Below, piece by piece: positions 13,299-22,291 of a stretch of DNA of 34,093 nucleotides. The stretch's first letter is position 1. Each line of letters begins with the position of its first letter. The position numbers and the translations under genes were made by a program. Origin of the DNA: Ramlibacter sp. (GTDB lineage: Bacteria > Pseudomonadota > Gammaproteobacteria > Burkholderiales > Burkholderiaceae_C); NCBI RefSeq assembly GCF_029866045.1, contig NZ_JARXAB010000091.1, forward strand, positions 1-34,093, read 5' to 3'. The notes beneath the pieces are model-generated. The model saw only the letters and a list, made by a program, of their open reading frames with translations. It was not told where the DNA came from and ran no database searches.

Positions 13299-15641
13299 AT
13301 GTCCTTCTATACCTCGCTGACCGGCCTCAACTCGGCAACCGCCCAGCTGTCCGTGACCTCGAACAACATCGCCAACGTGGGCACCTCGGGCTTCAAGCGC
13401 TCGCGGGCCGACTTCGGCGACATCTTCGCCACCTCGCCCTTGCAGAAGTCTTCGTCCAACATCGGCCAGGGCGTGTCCCTCAAGCAGGTGAGCCAGGAGT
13501 TCAGCCAGGGTAACGTTTCGACCTCGGGCAACTCGCTAGACCTCGCGATCACCGGCGACGGCTTCTTTCCGCTCTTGTCTGCCGACAACCTGCAGCAGAT
13601 CTACACCCGCAACGGCTCGTTCACCCTCAACGACCAGAACAACGTGGTCAACTCCACCGGGCAGCGGCTGCTGGCTGCGTCGGTGGACTCGTCTGGCAAG
13701 GCCGACTTGAACAACCTAGACCCTTTGGTGATTCCGCCCAAGACCTCGGGTCAGGCACAGGAAACCACCGAGATCCAGTTGGGCCTGAACCTGCCGGCCG
13801 AGTCCACACCGATCGACCTGAAGTTCGACCGCACCAGCCCGGCGACCTACAACAAGTCCACCGCGCTTACGGTGTATGACTCCGGTGGCAACGGCTACCT
13901 GGCCACCGTCTACTACGTCAAGACCCAGGCCGCCCGCATCGACAGCCCTTTTGCCAAGTGGCAGACCTACTTCTTCGTCGGCGACCGTCAGGTCAAGCCG
14001 GCACTGCAGCAGGCCAGCAATGCCTCGGGCGCGCCGCTTTATGTGAACAAGTATGGTGAGGTCTTGCCCAAGACCGATCCGCGTGTGATTCCCGGCACGG
14101 GCACGACCGAGATGTACACGCTCGACCAGCAAAACGACACACGGCCGTCTTCGGCCGCGACCGCGCTGGGTGCACCGTTGACGGAGACCTACTTCAAGGA
14201 CAACGCGCTCAAAGGCCTGAACTTCGGCTCCGACCCCTTGGCGACGCCCCCAGTTGTGGCGTCTACGATCAGCTTCGCCCTCACGGTCGATGGCGCCAGC
14301 GCGCCGCAGACGATCAGCTACGACCTCAAAGCCGCTGACACCGATCCGGACACGCTGGCAAAAACGCTGGAAGTAGAAATCAATAACCAGCTGGGTACCC
14401 TGAGTACGTCGACCGATCGGCGTTATGGCGTGACGGTGAATTTCGACCCGGACGCCAGGCAGTTCAGGGTGGCCTCGGGCACCACCGGCGACACCTCCAG
14501 CATCCAGATTGCCAACGCGAACGACAACGCGAAGAACCTGATGGGATTCGACGCTGCCAATATTTCGTCGGTACTGACGATCAATCCCTCGACCACGACC
14601 GCCCTGCGAGGCCAGCCCAGCCAGCCGGCAATCCTGCTGGGCTCGGCGATGACGATTGACACCACCAAGAACGTGCAGGTGGCCTCGGGCAACAAGCAAT
14701 TGCAGGTGGCGGTGGATGGCATCACCGGCTCTATCACTTTGACGACCGGCTCCTTCACCATGGATCAGGTCGCCGAGAACATGGAAACCGAGATCAACAA
14801 GCTGGTGGACGAAGAGACAGGTCGCAAGGTGGCGGGTGTCACCGTCGGCTGGGACCCGATTGCCAAGCGGCTGAAATTCCAGACCGGGACCACCGGCGAG
14901 ACCTCCACCATCCAGGTCACTGGTAGCAACGCCGACTGGGGCCTGGCCGATACCAAGATGGCCACTGGCGGCACCACTGAATGGACCGCCCTCAAGCAGT
15001 ACACCGAAAACGGTGCCCTGCAGTACGTGAAGAACGGCGGGCAGACTGAATCCCCCACCGGCTTGTCGACCAAGACTCAGTGGTGGCCGATTTTCCTGGA
15101 CCGCGGCGAGCTGTCGTTCGACCTGACCGGCAAGCCCACCTCGCCGCTGGACCCGATGCAATTCGAAACTGCCTTCCTGGAGGGCGGGCAGGGTGCTCTG
15201 ACCATGTCGATCGACTTCACCCAGTCGACCCAGTACTCCAGCCCCTTCGCGGTGCTCTCGCAAGCGCAGGACGGCGCCCCCGAGGGTGAACTGATGGGCC
15301 TGGACATCGGGGTGGACGGCCTGGTGTCGGCGACCTATTCCAACGGCTCCCAGGCCTCGCTGGGCAAGATTGCGGTCGCCAACTTCTCGTCGCCAACCGG
15401 CTTGCGCCAGATTGGTGACGCGGCCTACCTCGCTTCCTCGACCTCGGGCACGCCGAGGATCGGCGAGGCGGGATCGGCTGGCTTCGGCTCGATTCGCGCC
15501 GGTGCCACCGAGCGCGCCAACGTGGACCTGACCCAGGAACTGGTCGATCTGATCACCGCGCAACGTAACTTCCAGGCCAACGCCAAGGCGATCGAGACCT
15601 CCTCGACCATGACCCAGGCCATCATCAACCTGCGCTCGTAA
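13299..15641 (+). CDS. flgE: Flagellar hook protein FlgE (extended)
   Basis: FlgE polymerises into the hook. The N terminus (MSFYTSLTGLNSATAQLSV, then SNNIANVGTSGFKRSRADF) and C terminus (DLTQELVDLITAQRNFQANA, ending TMTQAIINLRS) are canonical D0/D1 parts. At 780 residues it is almost twice the enteric length (about 400). The extra sequence lies in the surface-exposed middle (about residues 230-660) and holds two related beta-rich units like the flagellin/hook IN motif, at about 322-405 and 464-544. The ATG at 13299 has CAGGAG upstream; the frame is open further upstream only as overlap with flgD. Long hook proteins are known in other polar flagellates. Confidence 0.95.
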   Translation: MSFYTSLTGLNSATAQLSVTSNNIANVGTSGFKRSRADFGDIFATSPLQKSSSNIGQGVSLKQVSQEFSQGNVSTSGNSLDLAITGDGFFPLLSADNLQQIYTRNGSFTLNDQNNVVNSTGQRLLAASVDSSGKADLNNLDPLVIPPKTSGQAQETTEIQLGLNLPAESTPIDLKFDRTSPATYNKSTALTVYDSGGNGYLATVYYVKTQAARIDSPFAKWQTYFFVGDRQVKPALQQASNASGAPLYVNKYGEVLPKTDPRVIPGTGTTEMYTLDQQNDTRPSSAATALGAPLTETYFKDNALKGLNFGSDPLATPPVVASTISFALTVDGASAPQTISYDLKAADTDPDTLAKTLEVEINNQLGTLSTSTDRRYGVTVNFDPDARQFRVASGTTGDTSSIQIANANDNAKNLMGFDAANISSVLTINPSTTTALRGQPSQPAILLGSAMTIDTTKNVQVASGNKQLQVAVDGITGSITLTTGSFTMDQVAENMETEINKLVDEETGRKVAGVTVGWDPIAKRLKFQTGTTGETSTIQVTGSNADWGLADTKMATGGTTEWTALKQYTENGALQYVKNGGQTESPTGLSTKTQWWPIFLDRGELSFDLTGKPTSPLDPMQFETAFLEGGQGALTMSIDFTQSTQYSSPFAVLSQAQDGAPEGELMGLDIGVDGLVSATYSNGSQASLGKIAVANFSSPTGLRQIGDAAYLASSTSGTPRIGEAGSAGFGSIRAGATERANVDLTQELVDLITAQRNFQANAKAIETSSTMTQAIINLRS
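14266..14932 (+). repeat. Two diverged IN-like units inside flgE
   Basis: FlgE residues about 322-405 and 464-544 share a pattern at protein level: a beta start with V-D-G, a helix with ETEIN or EVEIN, then VTV-x-(F/W)-D-P, and finally SGTTGDTSSIQI against TGTTGETSTIQV. The DNA is diverged, so the duplication looks old. Confidence 0.6.
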
Positions 15642-15680
15642 GCACTTCAACCGCGCTGACTCCCGTCACGTCACACTGCC

Positions 15681-16442
15681 ATGGACCGCCTCATCTTCAC
15701 CTCGCACTCGGCGATCGCCGAGTCGGCCATTGCCCGCCAGGGCCTGGTCAACGAGCTGGCCAACGTGTCGACCGCCGGATTCAAGCGCAGCTTCGACATG
15801 GCCATGCGCACCATCAAGGTCGAGGGCGAGGGCTTCGACTCCCGCTACCAGACGCAGGTGATCGCGCGCGACGTGATTGACCTGGAGCCCGGCCCGATCA
15901 TTGCCACCAACCGCCCGATGGACATCTCCCTCAGCGGTGCGTCGGTGATGGGTGTAGAAGCGCCCGACGGCAAGTTGGCATTCACCCGGCGCGGTGACCT
16001 GAAGGTCAACGCCCGCGGCGTGCTGGAAAACGGTCAGGGCCACGCTCTGCGCGGCACTGCCGGCGGTCCTTTGGTGGTTCCCCCCGGCTTCGTGGTGCAG
16101 GTCAACCGCGACGGCACCGTGTTTGCGCGCGATCCGAACCAGCCTGCCGCAGTCGGCGTGCCGGTGGGCCAGCTGCTGCTGCGGGATGCCAGCAAGCAGC
16201 CGCTGGTGCGCCGTCCCGATGGTCTGTTCGCGCCCCAGGGCTTGCCGCTCGGCAGCGACTTTCCCACGGGTCCCGACGCCATTCAGATCACCTCGAACTC
16301 GCTCGAGGGCAGCAACGTCAATGCCGTCTATGGCATGACCCGAATGATTGACCAAGCCCGCAGCTTCGAAGCCCAGATCCGCGCCATCAAGCAGGCCAAG
16401 GATCTGGACGAGAGCAGCGCCACCTTGATGAAGCCCGCGTGA
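15681..16442 (+). CDS. flgF: Flagellar proximal rod protein FlgF
   Basis: FlgF is a rod subunit. The 253-residue product has an N-terminal rod motif (QGLVNELANVSTAGFKRSFD, about residues 23-42), the middle FTRRGDLKVNARGVL block typical of FlgF/FlgG, and a C-terminal helix (VNAVYGMTRMIDQARSFEAQ). The length matches the family. It lies between flgE and flgG. Confidence 0.94.
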   Translation: MDRLIFTSHSAIAESAIARQGLVNELANVSTAGFKRSFDMAMRTIKVEGEGFDSRYQTQVIARDVIDLEPGPIIATNRPMDISLSGASVMGVEAPDGKLAFTRRGDLKVNARGVLENGQGHALRGTAGGPLVVPPGFVVQVNRDGTVFARDPNQPAAVGVPVGQLLLRDASKQPLVRRPDGLFAPQGLPLGSDFPTGPDAIQITSNSLEGSNVNAVYGMTRMIDQARSFEAQIRAIKQAKDLDESSATLMKPA

Positions 16443-16489
16443 GCGGTCGCCGTCACGACAGTAACGACAGATAGAAACAGGAGCCCGAC

Positions 16490-17272
16490 ATGGACGCCTC
16501 AATGTGGATTGCCAAGACCGGCCTGGACGCGCAGCAGACGCGTATGGCGGTCATTTCGAACAACCTGGCCAACGTCAACACCACTGGCTTCAAGCGCGAC
16601 CGAGCGACCTTCGAGGACATGCTCTATCAGAACGTGCGCCAGCCGGGCGCCCAGCTTTCGGCCAACGCCCAGGCGCCCACCGGCCTGATGCTGGGTACCG
16701 GCGTTCGCCTGGTCGCCACCGAAAAGACCCATGTGCAAGGCAGCCTCGTGCAAACCAAGGGCGCGCTGGACCTGGCCATTCAGGGGGAGGGCTTCTTCCA
16801 GGTCACCCAGGCCGACAACTCTATTGCCTACACCCGTGACGGCGCCTTCAAGAAGTCCGCCACGGGGCAGTTGGTCACCGCCACCGGTCAGCCGGTGTTC
16901 CCGGTCGTTCAAATTCCACAGAACGCAGCCTCCATCACTGTCAGCCAGGACGGCATCGTATCGGTTGAACTCACGACCGGTGGGGCCCAGCAGATCGCCC
17001 AGCTCACCATTGCTCGCTTCAACAACCCCGCCGGATTGCAGGCCATGGGTCAGAACCTGCTGCGGGAAACCCCGGCCAGCGGCGCGCCGCAGCCTGTCAA
17101 TCCCGGTGCGGGTGGCGCAGGCACCCTCGCCCAGGGCGCGGTCGAAGCCTCCAACGTCAACGTGGTCGAGGAGATGGTCAACATGATCGAGACCCAGCGC
17201 GCCTACGAGATCAACTCCAAGGCGATCTCGGCTGTCGACGGCATGCTGAAGTTCCTCAACAACAACCTCTGA
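16490..17272 (+). CDS. flgG: Flagellar distal rod protein FlgG
   Basis: FlgG builds the distal rod. The 260-residue product is canonical: MWIAKTGLDAQQTRMAVISN, then NLANVNTTGFKRDRATFEDM and LYQNVRQPGAQ. The latter includes the FlgG-specific segment that stiffens the rod. YTRDGAFKKSATGQLVTATG marks the middle, and VNVVEEMVNMIETQRAYEIN the C terminus. CAGGAG precedes the ATG. Confidence 0.96.
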   Translation: MDASMWIAKTGLDAQQTRMAVISNNLANVNTTGFKRDRATFEDMLYQNVRQPGAQLSANAQAPTGLMLGTGVRLVATEKTHVQGSLVQTKGALDLAIQGEGFFQVTQADNSIAYTRDGAFKKSATGQLVTATGQPVFPVVQIPQNAASITVSQDGIVSVELTTGGAQQIAQLTIARFNNPAGLQAMGQNLLRETPASGAPQPVNPGAGGAGTLAQGAVEASNVNVVEEMVNMIETQRAYEINSKAISAVDGMLKFLNNNL

Positions 17273-17281
17273 GGCCTGGCC

Positions 17282-17989
17282 ATGCATGTCACTTTTCCCC
17301 GCGCCCGCCGCCAGATCAGCGCCGTGTTCGCACTGTGTGCTGGCCTGCTGCTGGCCGGCTGCGCCACGATGGACGACCTGCCCCCTCGGGACGAGAGCCA
17401 CGCGCCCGTTCCGCCAGTCGCCCAGGACCAGTCGCCGCCTGCGGCCACCGGCGCCATCTACCGCGCCGGCACGGGTTCGACCTTGGTGGGCAAGGCTCGT
17501 CGCTTTGGCCCTGGCGATGTGATCACCGTCATCCTCAATGAATCGACCCAGGCCAACCGTGCAGCCACCGCCAACGTCAGCCGCGTCTCGAACAATGATG
17601 TGGTGCCCCCGGGCCTCACCAGCCGTCTGCCCGCACTCAGCAAGACCCTGACCGGCGTCAACCTGAACCAGGCCAATATCGAGAGCAAGGGGGAAGGCTC
17701 GGCGGACCAGAGCGCCAGCCTCACCGGCTCGGTGACGGTCACCGTGGTCGAGGTTCAGCCCAACGGCAACCTGATCGTGCGCGGCGAAAAGCGCCTGTCC
17801 CTGACCCAAGGCAGCGAAATGATCCAGGTCAGTGGGATTGTCCGGCCTGATGACGTGGCGCCGAACAACACGGTGCAGTCGCGCCGCCTGGCCAACGCCA
17901 ATTTCGTCTACCAGGGCGGCGGTGAACTGGGTTCAGCTACCCGTGCCCCTTTGGGCACCCGTGCCGCGCTCAAGTTCTGGCCCTTCTGA
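17282..17989 (+). CDS. flgH: Flagellar L-ring lipoprotein FlgH
   Basis: FlgH forms the outer-membrane L-ring bushing. The 235-residue product has a lipoprotein signal with lipobox LLAGC (Cys near residue 25). The conserved GSTLVGKARRFGPGDVITVI follows, then the FlgH-typical SLTGSVTVTVVEVQPNGNLI, GEKRLSLTQGSEMIQVSGIV and RPDDVAPNNTVQSRRLANA. It starts nine bases after the flgG stop. Confidence 0.96.
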   Translation: MHVTFPRARRQISAVFALCAGLLLAGCATMDDLPPRDESHAPVPPVAQDQSPPAATGAIYRAGTGSTLVGKARRFGPGDVITVILNESTQANRAATANVSRVSNNDVVPPGLTSRLPALSKTLTGVNLNQANIESKGEGSADQSASLTGSVTVTVVEVQPNGNLIVRGEKRLSLTQGSEMIQVSGIVRPDDVAPNNTVQSRRLANANFVYQGGGELGSATRAPLGTRAALKFWPF

Positions 17990-18006
17990 CACCCCCCCGA
18001 AAACGC

Positions 18007-19191
18007 ATGACCATGGCAGCTTTCCACCCCTTCCCGTGCCGCCTGCGCCCTCTGGCTGGCCGCGCCCTCCTGGGCCGCTGCCTGCTGGCCCTGGCCCTGG
18101 CGTCACTGGCGCCGGCGGCCCTGGCTGACCGGGTTAAGGACCTGGCCCAGGTCGCCACCGTCCGCGCCAACCAATTGATCGGCTATGGCCTGGTGGTGGG
18201 CCTACCCGGCACCGGCGACGGCGCCGATGTCTCCTTCACCGTGCAGAGCATGCGCGCGTTGCTCAATCGTCTGGGCGTGAGCATCGACGGCCCGCTGTCG
18301 GACTTTGAGGCGACCGCCAGCGCCGGCAAGATGGAGGTCAAGAACGCTGCGGCGGTGATGGTCACCGCCGATCTGCCCGCGATGGCCAAGCCCGGCCAGC
18401 GGATTGATGTCACCGTCTCGGCCATCGGCAAGGCCACCAACCTGCGCGGCGGCAGCCTGCTTCTGACCGCCCTTCGCGGACCGGATGGCGAGGTCTATGC
18501 GCTTGCTCAGGGGGCCCTGGCTGCTACCGGCGTCGACCAGTCCGCCGCTGGCTCCCGTGTATCGATCGGCGTCCCCACTGCGGCTCGCATTCCGAGTGGC
18601 GCGCTGGTGGAACGCGAGGTCGACAACCCCTTTGACCGGGCGGACCATGCCGTGCTGAATTTGCGCGAGGCGGATTTCACCACCAACACCGCCATCGTCA
18701 ACGCGATCAACCGCCGCTTCGGCAGCGACCTCGCCCGGCCACTCGACGGGACCTCCATCGCCGTCCGGGTGCCGCAGGATCTTTCCCAGCGCGTGGCTTT
18801 TCTGAGCACGGTTGAAAACCTGGATGTTCAGGCCGCCGATCCCCCAGCGAGGGTAGTGGTCAACGCCCGGACCGGTACCGTTGTCATCAGCCGCAATGTG
18901 CGCATCACGCCGGCTGCGGTGTCGCACGGCACCATCACCGTCTCCATTTCGGCCACCAACGAGGTCTCGCAGCCCAACGCCCTGGGCCGCGGAGACACGC
19001 AGGCCGTCCAGAACGCAGATGTTGCAGTGTCGGAACCCAACAAGCCGATGTTCCTCTTCCAGCCCCAGGTCGACCTGCGGCAGATCGTCGATGCGGTTAA
19101 CCAGGTGGGGGCTACGCCCTCGGCCCTGATTGCCATCCTCGAGGGCCTCAAGGCTGCGGGCAGCCTGCGGGCCGAACTGATCGTGCAGTGA
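18007..19191 (+). CDS. flgI: Flagellar P-ring protein FlgI
   Basis: FlgI forms the periplasmic P-ring. The 394-residue product has a signal peptide ending near LAPAALA. The mature start DRVKDLAQVATVRANQLIGY and then GLVVGLPGTGDGADVSFT are near-invariant in the family. Further marks are NPNALGRGDTQ-type sequence (QPNALGRGDTQAVQN) and a C-terminal VDAVNQVGATPSALIAILEG. Two Met codons (18007 and 18013) could both start it. It needs FlgA, encoded at 9612-10400. Confidence 0.96.
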   Translation: MTMAAFHPFPCRLRPLAGRALLGRCLLALALASLAPAALADRVKDLAQVATVRANQLIGYGLVVGLPGTGDGADVSFTVQSMRALLNRLGVSIDGPLSDFEATASAGKMEVKNAAAVMVTADLPAMAKPGQRIDVTVSAIGKATNLRGGSLLLTALRGPDGEVYALAQGALAATGVDQSAAGSRVSIGVPTAARIPSGALVEREVDNPFDRADHAVLNLREADFTTNTAIVNAINRRFGSDLARPLDGTSIAVRVPQDLSQRVAFLSTVENLDVQAADPPARVVVNARTGTVVISRNVRITPAAVSHGTITVSISATNEVSQPNALGRGDTQAVQNADVAVSEPNKPMFLFQPQVDLRQIVDAVNQVGATPSALIAILEGLKAAGSLRAELIVQ

Positions 19192-19216
19192 CCAGGCCTG
19201 ACCCGGAAAATTCCCC

Positions 19217-19804
19217 ATGAGCGACTCCAACGCCCCTCTCTCCGGCCTCGCCAAGCCCAGTGGCTACCACGACTTCAGTGGTCTGGCCGGCCTGCGCAGT
19301 GAGGCCGCGCGGGGTGCAGACAGCGCCCTGCGCGAGACCGCCAAGCAGTTCGAGGCTTACTTCATTCAGCAGACGATGAAGAGCATGCGGGAGTCGGTCG
19401 AGAAAAGTGACCTGTTCGACAACAACGAAACCGACATGTTCCAGGACATGATGGACAAGGAGGTCGCGGCCAAGATGGCCGAGCGCGGCTCCCTGGGCCT
19501 GGCCGACATGATCGAGCGCACCCTGACCCAGCGTCAGTTGCAGGCCACCCCGCCCAGCACCCAGGAGGTGCTGGCCGCCCGCGCCGGCTTGCCGCTGGTC
19601 CCGCCTGCCGCGCCGGTGTCGCTGACCCCGGTGGGTGTGCAGGGTCTGCCCTTGCCCCGTACGGGTGGACTTGCCCTGGACATGGGCCTGTACGGCCGTT
19701 CGCCGCAGCAGGGCCAGGCAGCGCCGGCCCTGGAGAGCGGCCAGACGCGGACCAACGGCACCACCGCGACCGGCACACGGGACTCTTCGGGAGTTGATCG
19801 GTGA
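19217..19804 (+). CDS. flgJ: FlgJ rod-binding protein lacking the hydrolase domain
   Basis: FlgJ caps and scaffolds rod assembly. The N-terminal rod-binding domain is clear: ALRETAKQFEAYFIQQTMKS, then DNNETDMFQDMMDKEVAAKM and GLADMIERTL (about residues 35-105). At 195 residues the protein ends in a Pro/Gly/Ala-rich tail and lacks the C-terminal glucosaminidase domain that FlgJ of enteric and most beta/gamma bacteria carries (usual length about 310). The stop overlaps the flgK start by GTGA. No frameshifted remnant of the missing domain is visible because flgK follows at once. Confidence 0.93.
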   Translation: MSDSNAPLSGLAKPSGYHDFSGLAGLRSEAARGADSALRETAKQFEAYFIQQTMKSMRESVEKSDLFDNNETDMFQDMMDKEVAAKMAERGSLGLADMIERTLTQRQLQATPPSTQEVLAARAGLPLVPPAAPVSLTPVGVQGLPLPRTGGLALDMGLYGRSPQQGQAAPALESGQTRTNGTTATGTRDSSGVDR

Positions 19805-22278
19805 GCGATCTCCTGACCATTGGCAGCTCCGGCATTACCGCCTACCAGCGGGCGCTGGCGACGGTGTCCAACAACATCGCCAACATCAGTACGGATGGCT
19901 ACTCCCGCCAGAACGTGAGCCTGAGTGCGGGTACGCCCCAGCGCATGGGAGGAGAGTACCTGGGCACCGGCACGATGCTCGACGGGATCCGCCGCCAGTA
20001 CGATGCCTTCGCGCAGTCCAATTTGCGCAACAGCAACAGTGCGCTCCAGGGCCAGGAGCCGATGGTCTCCTACGTCAATCGCGTGATCAACGTCATGGGC
20101 GACGTCAGCATTGGCCTGAGCAGCGCCCTTAACCAGTTTTTCAGTTCCGCCCGCGACCTGGCAACCGACCCGGCATCCTCGATACGCCGCAGCACATTCT
20201 TGCGCGACGCGGATGGCCTGGCCTCCCGCTTTCGGCAACTCGATGCCCAGTACGAGTTGCTGGACCAGGAGACCAGCCAGGCGGTGCAAAACGATGTGGG
20301 GAAAGTCAACTCCCTGACCCAGCAGTTGGCCCAGATCAACCGGCAGTTCACCCGGCATCTCCGAGTGGATGACCAACCCTCCGAGTTGGTGGACCAGCGG
20401 GACCGGCTGCTGACAGAGCTTTCGGGGCTGACGGGTATCAAGACCCGCTTCGAGGTCAACGGATCGGTGGTGGTCAGCCTCGGCGATACAGTCGACCAAG
20501 GGGTTCTAGTCGATGGAGGAGTTTCCCGTGAAGTGGCGGTCGTGGAGACCGACGGGCGCCTATCCTTTGTGACAGACCCCTACGGCGACACCAAGGCCCT
20601 GCCCAATATTTTGAGTGGGACGATCGGTGGTGCGCTGGCCTTCCGCGAATATGTGCTCGGACCGGCTGCAAGTTCGCTGGACGAACTGGCCACCCGGCTG
20701 ACCAAGGAAGCCAACAGCATCCATCAGAGCGGCATCGACCTGCAGGGGCGGCTGGGCCTGAACCTGTTCGAGATCAAGCCCAACGCGCGCGGTGCCGCCG
20801 CCGGGGTGACCTTGGCGATCACCGACAACAACCGGGTCGCAGCCGCCGGCCAGTTTCGTGTGATCGACAACGAGCTCAACACGAGCAGCGCCGAATCACG
20901 AATTTCTTATGCGCCGCCTTCCTACGGCGGCGAGACCAATCTCTACAAGTCGCTGGCGCAGGGCCTAGGCCCCCAAATTACCAGCGAAACCGTGCTGCTC
21001 TCCACGGGCCGGGCTGGTGCAGCCCTCAGCGCTTCCCCGGTGGCCTCCCTGGGGGTGGCACCGGTGGGCATGACCGACCTCGTGCTTTCGCTTCCGGATG
21101 TGCAAGCCGGGCAGACCCTGCAGGTGATGACCCGCGATGGTCGTCAGTTGCTGGGGACCGCCCTGAGTCCTGACCAGCGCGGCCAGATCATGGGCAACCC
21201 CGGCATGGAAGAGGGGGCGACCTACGACAGCACCAGCCTGGGAAGCCGCTTCCTGGGCATGGACCTGATGGTCGGCGCGCGTGCGCCGGTGCAGCAGATC
21301 GCTCGATTCGATCCGAACGACGGCAAGCTGCTGAGCCCTACGCTGGCACCGGCGACGCTCCAGGGCCGGGCGGTGGCGTCGGGGCTGAACCTCGTCCCGG
21401 CCGGCGCGATCAAACTCAACGGCGTGACCTTGGGCGAGCTCAATACCGGAGCGCCGCTGACTGCGACGGACATCGCAAGCTGGCTCAACGGCTACTCATC
21501 GACGACCGGTGTCACCGCTTCGGTGCTCGACGGTGCCATCAGGCTGGATCGTCCGGTGGGAAACACGACCGATGAAGTCCGTCTGGAGCTGGGCGCTGCC
21601 GGCGAGGCCGTGCAATTGCGCCAACTCGGCTTTGATCCAGCCTTTCACCTGATCGGTGCAGCCAAGGACGACCTCCTGGTGTTCGTTACAGGCAGCCCGG
21701 GAACGACATCCGCTGTCGACGTCCAGGCGATCTTCAAGGCCGGAGCCGGTGACCCCAAGCAGGCGCTGCGAGACCAGGCGCTCGAAGTGCGCTTCACCAG
21801 CGCAAGCGAGTACCAGATCGTCGAGACGGCCAGCAACTCGGTCGTGGCTGAGCGGTCCTACGATTCAAATCGGGGCCTCATCCGCTACCGCGGTCTGACA
21901 CTCACTTTCTCCTCTGCGCCTGCCGCCGGCGACCGATTCGCGATCGACGCCAACCGGGATGGCGTCGGTAATAACGAAGCCATGCTGGCGATGTCCGACC
22001 TCGAGAACAAGAAGGGTGCGGACGGCGAACTGACCCTGAGCGAGTCCTATCTCGACCGCGTCAACCAAATCTCCAACCTTGCCCAGCAAGCGCAGATTTC
22101 CCGCGACGCACTTCAGGTGGTGTTCAAGCAGGCCCAGGAGGCCCGCGACGGAGTCGCCGGCGTGGACCTCAACGAGGAGGCGGCCGACCTGGTGCGCTTT
22201 CAGCAGGCCTACCAAGCCAACGCCAAGGTGATGCAGGTCGCCGGCACGCTGTTTGACACCATCCTGCAACTGGGCTGA
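19801..22278 (+). CDS. flgK: Hook-filament junction protein FlgK (extended)
   Basis: FlgK is the first junction protein between hook and filament. The N terminus (LATVSNNIANISTDGYSRQN) and C terminus (GVAGVDLNEEAADLVRFQQA, then YQANAKVMQVAGTLFDTILQ) are canonical. At 825 residues it is far longer than the enteric protein (about 550). The surplus is in the exposed middle (about residues 400-720) and includes a beta-rich part with TASVLDGAIRLDRPVG and a stretch reading RGLTLTFSSAPAAGDRFAID. It starts at a GTG overlapping the flgJ stop. Its likely chaperone FlgN is at 8662-9183. Confidence 0.95.
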   Translation: MSDLLTIGSSGITAYQRALATVSNNIANISTDGYSRQNVSLSAGTPQRMGGEYLGTGTMLDGIRRQYDAFAQSNLRNSNSALQGQEPMVSYVNRVINVMGDVSIGLSSALNQFFSSARDLATDPASSIRRSTFLRDADGLASRFRQLDAQYELLDQETSQAVQNDVGKVNSLTQQLAQINRQFTRHLRVDDQPSELVDQRDRLLTELSGLTGIKTRFEVNGSVVVSLGDTVDQGVLVDGGVSREVAVVETDGRLSFVTDPYGDTKALPNILSGTIGGALAFREYVLGPAASSLDELATRLTKEANSIHQSGIDLQGRLGLNLFEIKPNARGAAAGVTLAITDNNRVAAAGQFRVIDNELNTSSAESRISYAPPSYGGETNLYKSLAQGLGPQITSETVLLSTGRAGAALSASPVASLGVAPVGMTDLVLSLPDVQAGQTLQVMTRDGRQLLGTALSPDQRGQIMGNPGMEEGATYDSTSLGSRFLGMDLMVGARAPVQQIARFDPNDGKLLSPTLAPATLQGRAVASGLNLVPAGAIKLNGVTLGELNTGAPLTATDIASWLNGYSSTTGVTASVLDGAIRLDRPVGNTTDEVRLELGAAGEAVQLRQLGFDPAFHLIGAAKDDLLVFVTGSPGTTSAVDVQAIFKAGAGDPKQALRDQALEVRFTSASEYQIVETASNSVVAERSYDSNRGLIRYRGLTLTFSSAPAAGDRFAIDANRDGVGNNEAMLAMSDLENKKGADGELTLSESYLDRVNQISNLAQQAQISRDALQVVFKQAQEARDGVAGVDLNEEAADLVRFQQAYQANAKVMQVAGTLFDTILQLG

Positions 22279-22291
22279 AAAAGGTCATCCG

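Noticed and set aside
13716-15650. A 644-codon open frame on the minus strand opposite flgE
   Set aside because: High-GC codon bias in flgE leaves the opposite frame open. The product has no recognisable domain, and its His/Gly/Arg-rich composition is typical of an antisense shadow.
16499-17809. A 436-codon minus-strand frame opposite flgG and flgH
   Set aside because: It lies fully opposite two certain genes, has shadow-like composition and shows no ribosome-binding site or family resemblance.
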